Source: Anaerocolumna cellulosilytica
GTDB taxonomy: Bacteria; Bacillota; Clostridia; Lachnospirales; Lachnospiraceae
Assembly: GCF_014218335.1 (NCBI RefSeq)
Contig: NZ_AP023367.1
Coordinates: forward strand, 2,977,501 to 3,041,500
Length of the DNA stretch: 64,000 nucleotides
Direction: 5' to 3'
Shown: positions 61,672 through 64,000 of the stretch, in pieces
Layout of the letters: each line of letters starts with the position of its first letter
Numbering within the stretch: the stretch's first letter is position 1
The notes under the pieces: generated by a model
What the model was told of the DNA's origin: nothing
Databases searched by the model: none
Seen by the model: the letters and a program-made list of their open reading frames with translations, nothing else
Made by a program: the position numbers and the translations under genes

Positions 61672-62670
61672 TCATTTATTTTTTAAAAGCACCGGACATG
61701 CAGACAGATGAGAACTTCCTGGAACGACCGGGTGTAATGACGGAATATTATTCATACACACATCCTGTCTATAAGGACATCTTGGATGAAAACGGCAGCC
61801 TGTGGGTATTGCTGTATTGGAAGGAATTTCCCCCTCCAGGATAATACGTTCTCTGCTTCGTTCCGTTGGATCCGGGATAGGCGCGGCATTGCATAAAGCT
61901 TTTGTATACGGATGAACTGGGTTTGTAAAAAGCTCCGCTGCATCAGCAATCTCCACGATTTTCCCAAGATACATTACGGCAATCCGTTTACTAATATATT
62001 TTACTGCATCCAAACCATGCCCTATAAATAAATAGGTTACATGTAGATCTTTTTGTAAACTTCGTAATAAATTTAAAATTTGCGCCTGAATAGAAACATC
62101 TAATGCGCTGACTGGTTCGTCACAGATAATCAGCTTGGGATTTAAGGACAATGCTCTGGCTATTCCTATACGCTGCCGCTGCCCTCCGGAAAATTCATGG
62201 GGATAACGTTCCTTACTTTTTCCAGCAAGCCCCACCAACTCCAACAAACGGTTTACCTGTTTTAAAACATCCTGCCTGGTACATATCCCATGATACAGCA
62301 TGGGTGCTGCTAATATATCATAAACCTGCTTTCTGGGGTTTAATGAAGAATACGGATCCTGAAAAACCATTTGTATCTGGGTACGGATTTGTCTCATAGC
62401 ACTTCCTGATATTTTTGTCAAGTCTTGTCCTTGATACAGTATCGTGCCTTCTGTAGGTTTTTCCAATGCAGTTAATTGACGTCCAATGGTCGATTTGCCA
62501 CATCCTGATTCGCCTACCAGGCCTAAGGTCTCTCCTTCTTCTATATAAAAATCCACACCGTCAACGGCATAGATTTTAGCAACGGTGTGGGGAATAATAC
62601 CGCCCAGTACGGGATAATATTTTTTTAATCCACTTACTTCTATAAGTGGTACGTGCCTTTGTTCCACCAA
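61672..62670 (-). CDS. oligopeptide ABC ATPase (OppF/DppF-type)
   Basis: This 332-residue ATPase has Walker A GESGCGKST, signature FSGGQRQRIGIARAL and Walker B LIICDEPVSALD. The C-terminal cysteine block (CRFHPRCPYRQDVC) is the iron-sulfur-type extension seen in Opp/Dpp ATPases. The start is TTG at 62670 or the GTG directly after it, with AGGAGGAG upstream. The QMVFQDPYSSLNPR block is typical of OppF. It is 28 bp after the OppD-type gene and forms a heterodimer with its product. Confidence 0.93.
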   Translation of the reverse strand: MVEQRHVPLIEVSGLKKYYPVLGGIIPHTVAKIYAVDGVDFYIEEGETLGLVGESGCGKSTIGRQLTALEKPTEGTILYQGQDLTKISGSAMRQIRTQIQMVFQDPYSSLNPRKQVYDILAAPMLYHGICTRQDVLKQVNRLLELVGLAGKSKERYPHEFSGGQRQRIGIARALSLNPKLIICDEPVSALDVSIQAQILNLLRSLQKDLHVTYLFIGHGLDAVKYISKRIAVMYLGKIVEIADAAELFTNPVHPYTKALCNAAPIPDPTERSRERIILEGEIPSNTAIPTGCRFHPRCPYRQDVCMNNIPSLHPVVPGSSHLSACPVLLKNK

Positions 62671-62698
62671 TCACTCCTCCTGTTTTTAGTGTCTTTGT

Positions 62699-63676
62699 TT
62701 AATAGGATGTATCTGACAGGTCAGTCCTCCAACAACGTTTATAGTGATCTTCTTTTACCATAAACATATCCTGACTTTTACTGCATAAAGAAAGTGCATA
62801 CTTACACCGGTTTGAGAAACGACACCCATCCATTTCATGATATTCCTCAGGTACAGCTCCCTGAATTGGAATCAACTCACGTTCTTCATAATCTTTAATA
62901 CTGGGTATAGATTGCAGCAGAGCCTTCGTATAAGGATGTTCTGGTTCTTTAAATATGGTTTCTACCAAGGCTTCTTCCACAATCTGTCCGGCATACATAA
63001 CTAACACCCTATCTGCCATTTCTGCTACCACTCCCATATCATGCGTTATAAGAATAATAGACATGCCAAGTTCCTGATTTAGTCTTTTTAATAAATCCAT
63101 AATCTGTGCTTGGATGGTAACATCTAGCGCAGTTGTGGGTTCATCCGCTATTACAAGCCTTGGATTACAGGATAAGGCCATAGCAATCATAACACGCTGT
63201 CTCATGCCGCCGGACAGGGTATGGGGATATTTTTTTAGTATAGCGTTAGGACTTGGCAGTCCTACTGTTCGTAGCAGCTCCTCTGCTCTCACTCTTGCCT
63301 CTTTTTTATTTAATCCCATATGGGTAACGATGGACTCTGTTAGCTGAGAACCTATCGTAAATACTGGATTTAAACTGGAAAGTGCATCTTGAAATATCAT
63401 AGTAATCTGACTTCCCCTTATTAAGTCCATCTCTTTCTCAGATTTATCCACTAACGATTCTCCATTAAAGTATATACTTCCTCCGGTTATTTTTCCATTT
63501 TTTCCAAGTAACCTCAAGATAGAAAGTGACGTCACACTTTTACCGGAACCGGATTCTCCTACAATACAAAGAATCTCTCCTTCACTTACAGAAAAGCTTA
63601 CTTTATCAATACAGGTAATATCCTTTTTATCGATTGAAAATGCTACCTCTAAATCTTTTACCTCTAGTAAAGGCAT
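62699..63676 (-). CDS. oligopeptide ABC ATPase (OppD/DppD-type)
   Basis: This ATPase of 325 residues has Walker A GESGSGKSV, signature LSGGMRQRVMIAMAL and Walker B LVIADEPTTALD, plus the C-terminal Cys cluster (CRFSNRCKYALSLC). The start chosen is ATG at 63676, which overlaps the stop of the binding-protein gene as TGATG, a sign of translational coupling. An in-frame ATG at 63694 would overlap that gene by 19 bp and lacks a better ribosome site. It pairs with the OppF-type product. Confidence 0.92.
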   Translation of the reverse strand: MPLLEVKDLEVAFSIDKKDITCIDKVSFSVSEGEILCIVGESGSGKSVTSLSILRLLGKNGKITGGSIYFNGESLVDKSEKEMDLIRGSQITMIFQDALSSLNPVFTIGSQLTESIVTHMGLNKKEARVRAEELLRTVGLPSPNAILKKYPHTLSGGMRQRVMIAMALSCNPRLVIADEPTTALDVTIQAQIMDLLKRLNQELGMSIILITHDMGVVAEMADRVLVMYAGQIVEEALVETIFKEPEHPYTKALLQSIPSIKDYEERELIPIQGAVPEEYHEMDGCRFSNRCKYALSLCSKSQDMFMVKEDHYKRCWRTDLSDTSY

Positions 63677-64000
63677 CACTCTGTCACATCCCAATTCTGA
63701 ACATTTATAAAGGAACCGTATACATCGGGAGTCGCATTCTTAAGACGGTTGTTTACTGCTCCCATTGCACTGATAACATAGGCAGATATCATAGGTACCT
63801 CTTCTTGTGCTATAGTATTAATGGTAAGATATTGTTCTTTGATTTCTGCAATATCACTGGTGGTCTGGGTAGCTGCCAAAGCCTCTGCTACTCTGCCATT
63901 GGCAAATCCTGTCCAGCCGTCGGCAGATAAAAGCCAGTTTATATCCGGATAGGGATCTACAGGTGCATAGGTATACTGAACTGCCATAATATCAAAGCTT
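63676..64000 (-). CDS. oligopeptide-binding protein, C-terminal part (gene continues beyond window)
   Basis: An open frame enters from the right edge (SFDIMAVQYTYAPVDPYPD) and ends at 63676. It is the C-terminus of a family 5 solute-binding protein: YAPVDPYPDINWLLSADGW, then VAEALAATQTTSDIAEIKEQ and the PMISAYVISAMGAVN block found near the end of OppA/DppA proteins. Signal peptide and ligand-binding start lie outside the window. It would be upstream of, and translated into, the OppD-type gene. Confidence 0.85.
   Translation of the reverse strand, partial: SFDIMAVQYTYAPVDPYPDINWLLSADGWTGFANGRVAEALAATQTTSDIAEIKEQYLTINTIAQEEVPMISAYVISAMGAVNNRLKNATPDVYGSFINVQNWDVTE

Overview
The window looks like chromosome from a low-GC, spore-forming, saccharolytic Clostridia member, most like Lachnospiraceae. 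The signs are AT-rich intergenic DNA, strong AGGAGG-type ribosome binding sites, a sporulation sigma-K gene, a DUF5688 gene, NfnAB electron bifurcation and many sugar ABC transporters. There is no rRNA, CRISPR array or intact insertion sequence. One tRNA gene (Arg, CCG) is present.

Layout. 1-6.6 kb: a glycan locus with two sugar ABC permeases and a large unknown protein on the minus strand, divergent from a GH31 alpha-glucosidase and an esterase. 7.5-17.5 kb: a starch/maltodextrin regulon with a LysR regulator, a CBM34-type GH13 enzyme, MalG-MalF-MalE, a LacI-type repressor with matching operators, and a secreted alpha-amylase with two starch-binding modules. The amylase should cut starch outside the cell, MalEFG imports the dextrins and the GH13 enzyme degrades them inside. 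17.9-21.3 kb: an AraC regulator and a BlaI/BlaR1-like pair with a near-ideal operator. 21.8-30.6 kb: an antibiotic-response neighbourhood with an AAC(3)-like acetyltransferase, a broken ABC ATPase fused to an inverted response-regulator fragment, a response regulator/histidine kinase/FtsX permease/ABC ATPase/lipoprotein cassette with 11-bp direct repeats at both promoters, and a divergent MocR regulator and GNAT acetyltransferase.

30.8-36.2 kb: a markedly more AT-rich two-gene island bordered by coding debris. Its genes overlap by 8 bp. One encodes a ComEC-like metallo-beta-lactamase-fold protein. The other encodes a 1223-residue protein that joins a complete trypsin-like protease (His37, Asp93, Ser180) to a P-loop GTPase with a very long helical insert. 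This is the best candidate for an undescribed system, probably a defence or conflict system.

36.3-59.6 kb is mostly core or housekeeping: metA, ligA, an RluF-type pseudouridine synthase, tRNA-Arg, DUF421 and DUF5688 proteins, a GGDEF-EAL protein, NfnB/NfnA, a second two-component system, CYTH and HD proteins, an ANT(6)-like nucleotidyltransferase, an alpha/beta hydrolase, an ABC-F ATPase, GtrA, SigK without a pro-sequence, and a C39-like protein. 59.7-64 kb is a dipeptide/oligopeptide ABC operon whose substrate-binding gene runs off the right edge.

All functions are read from sequence motifs and family knowledge; no database search was run.
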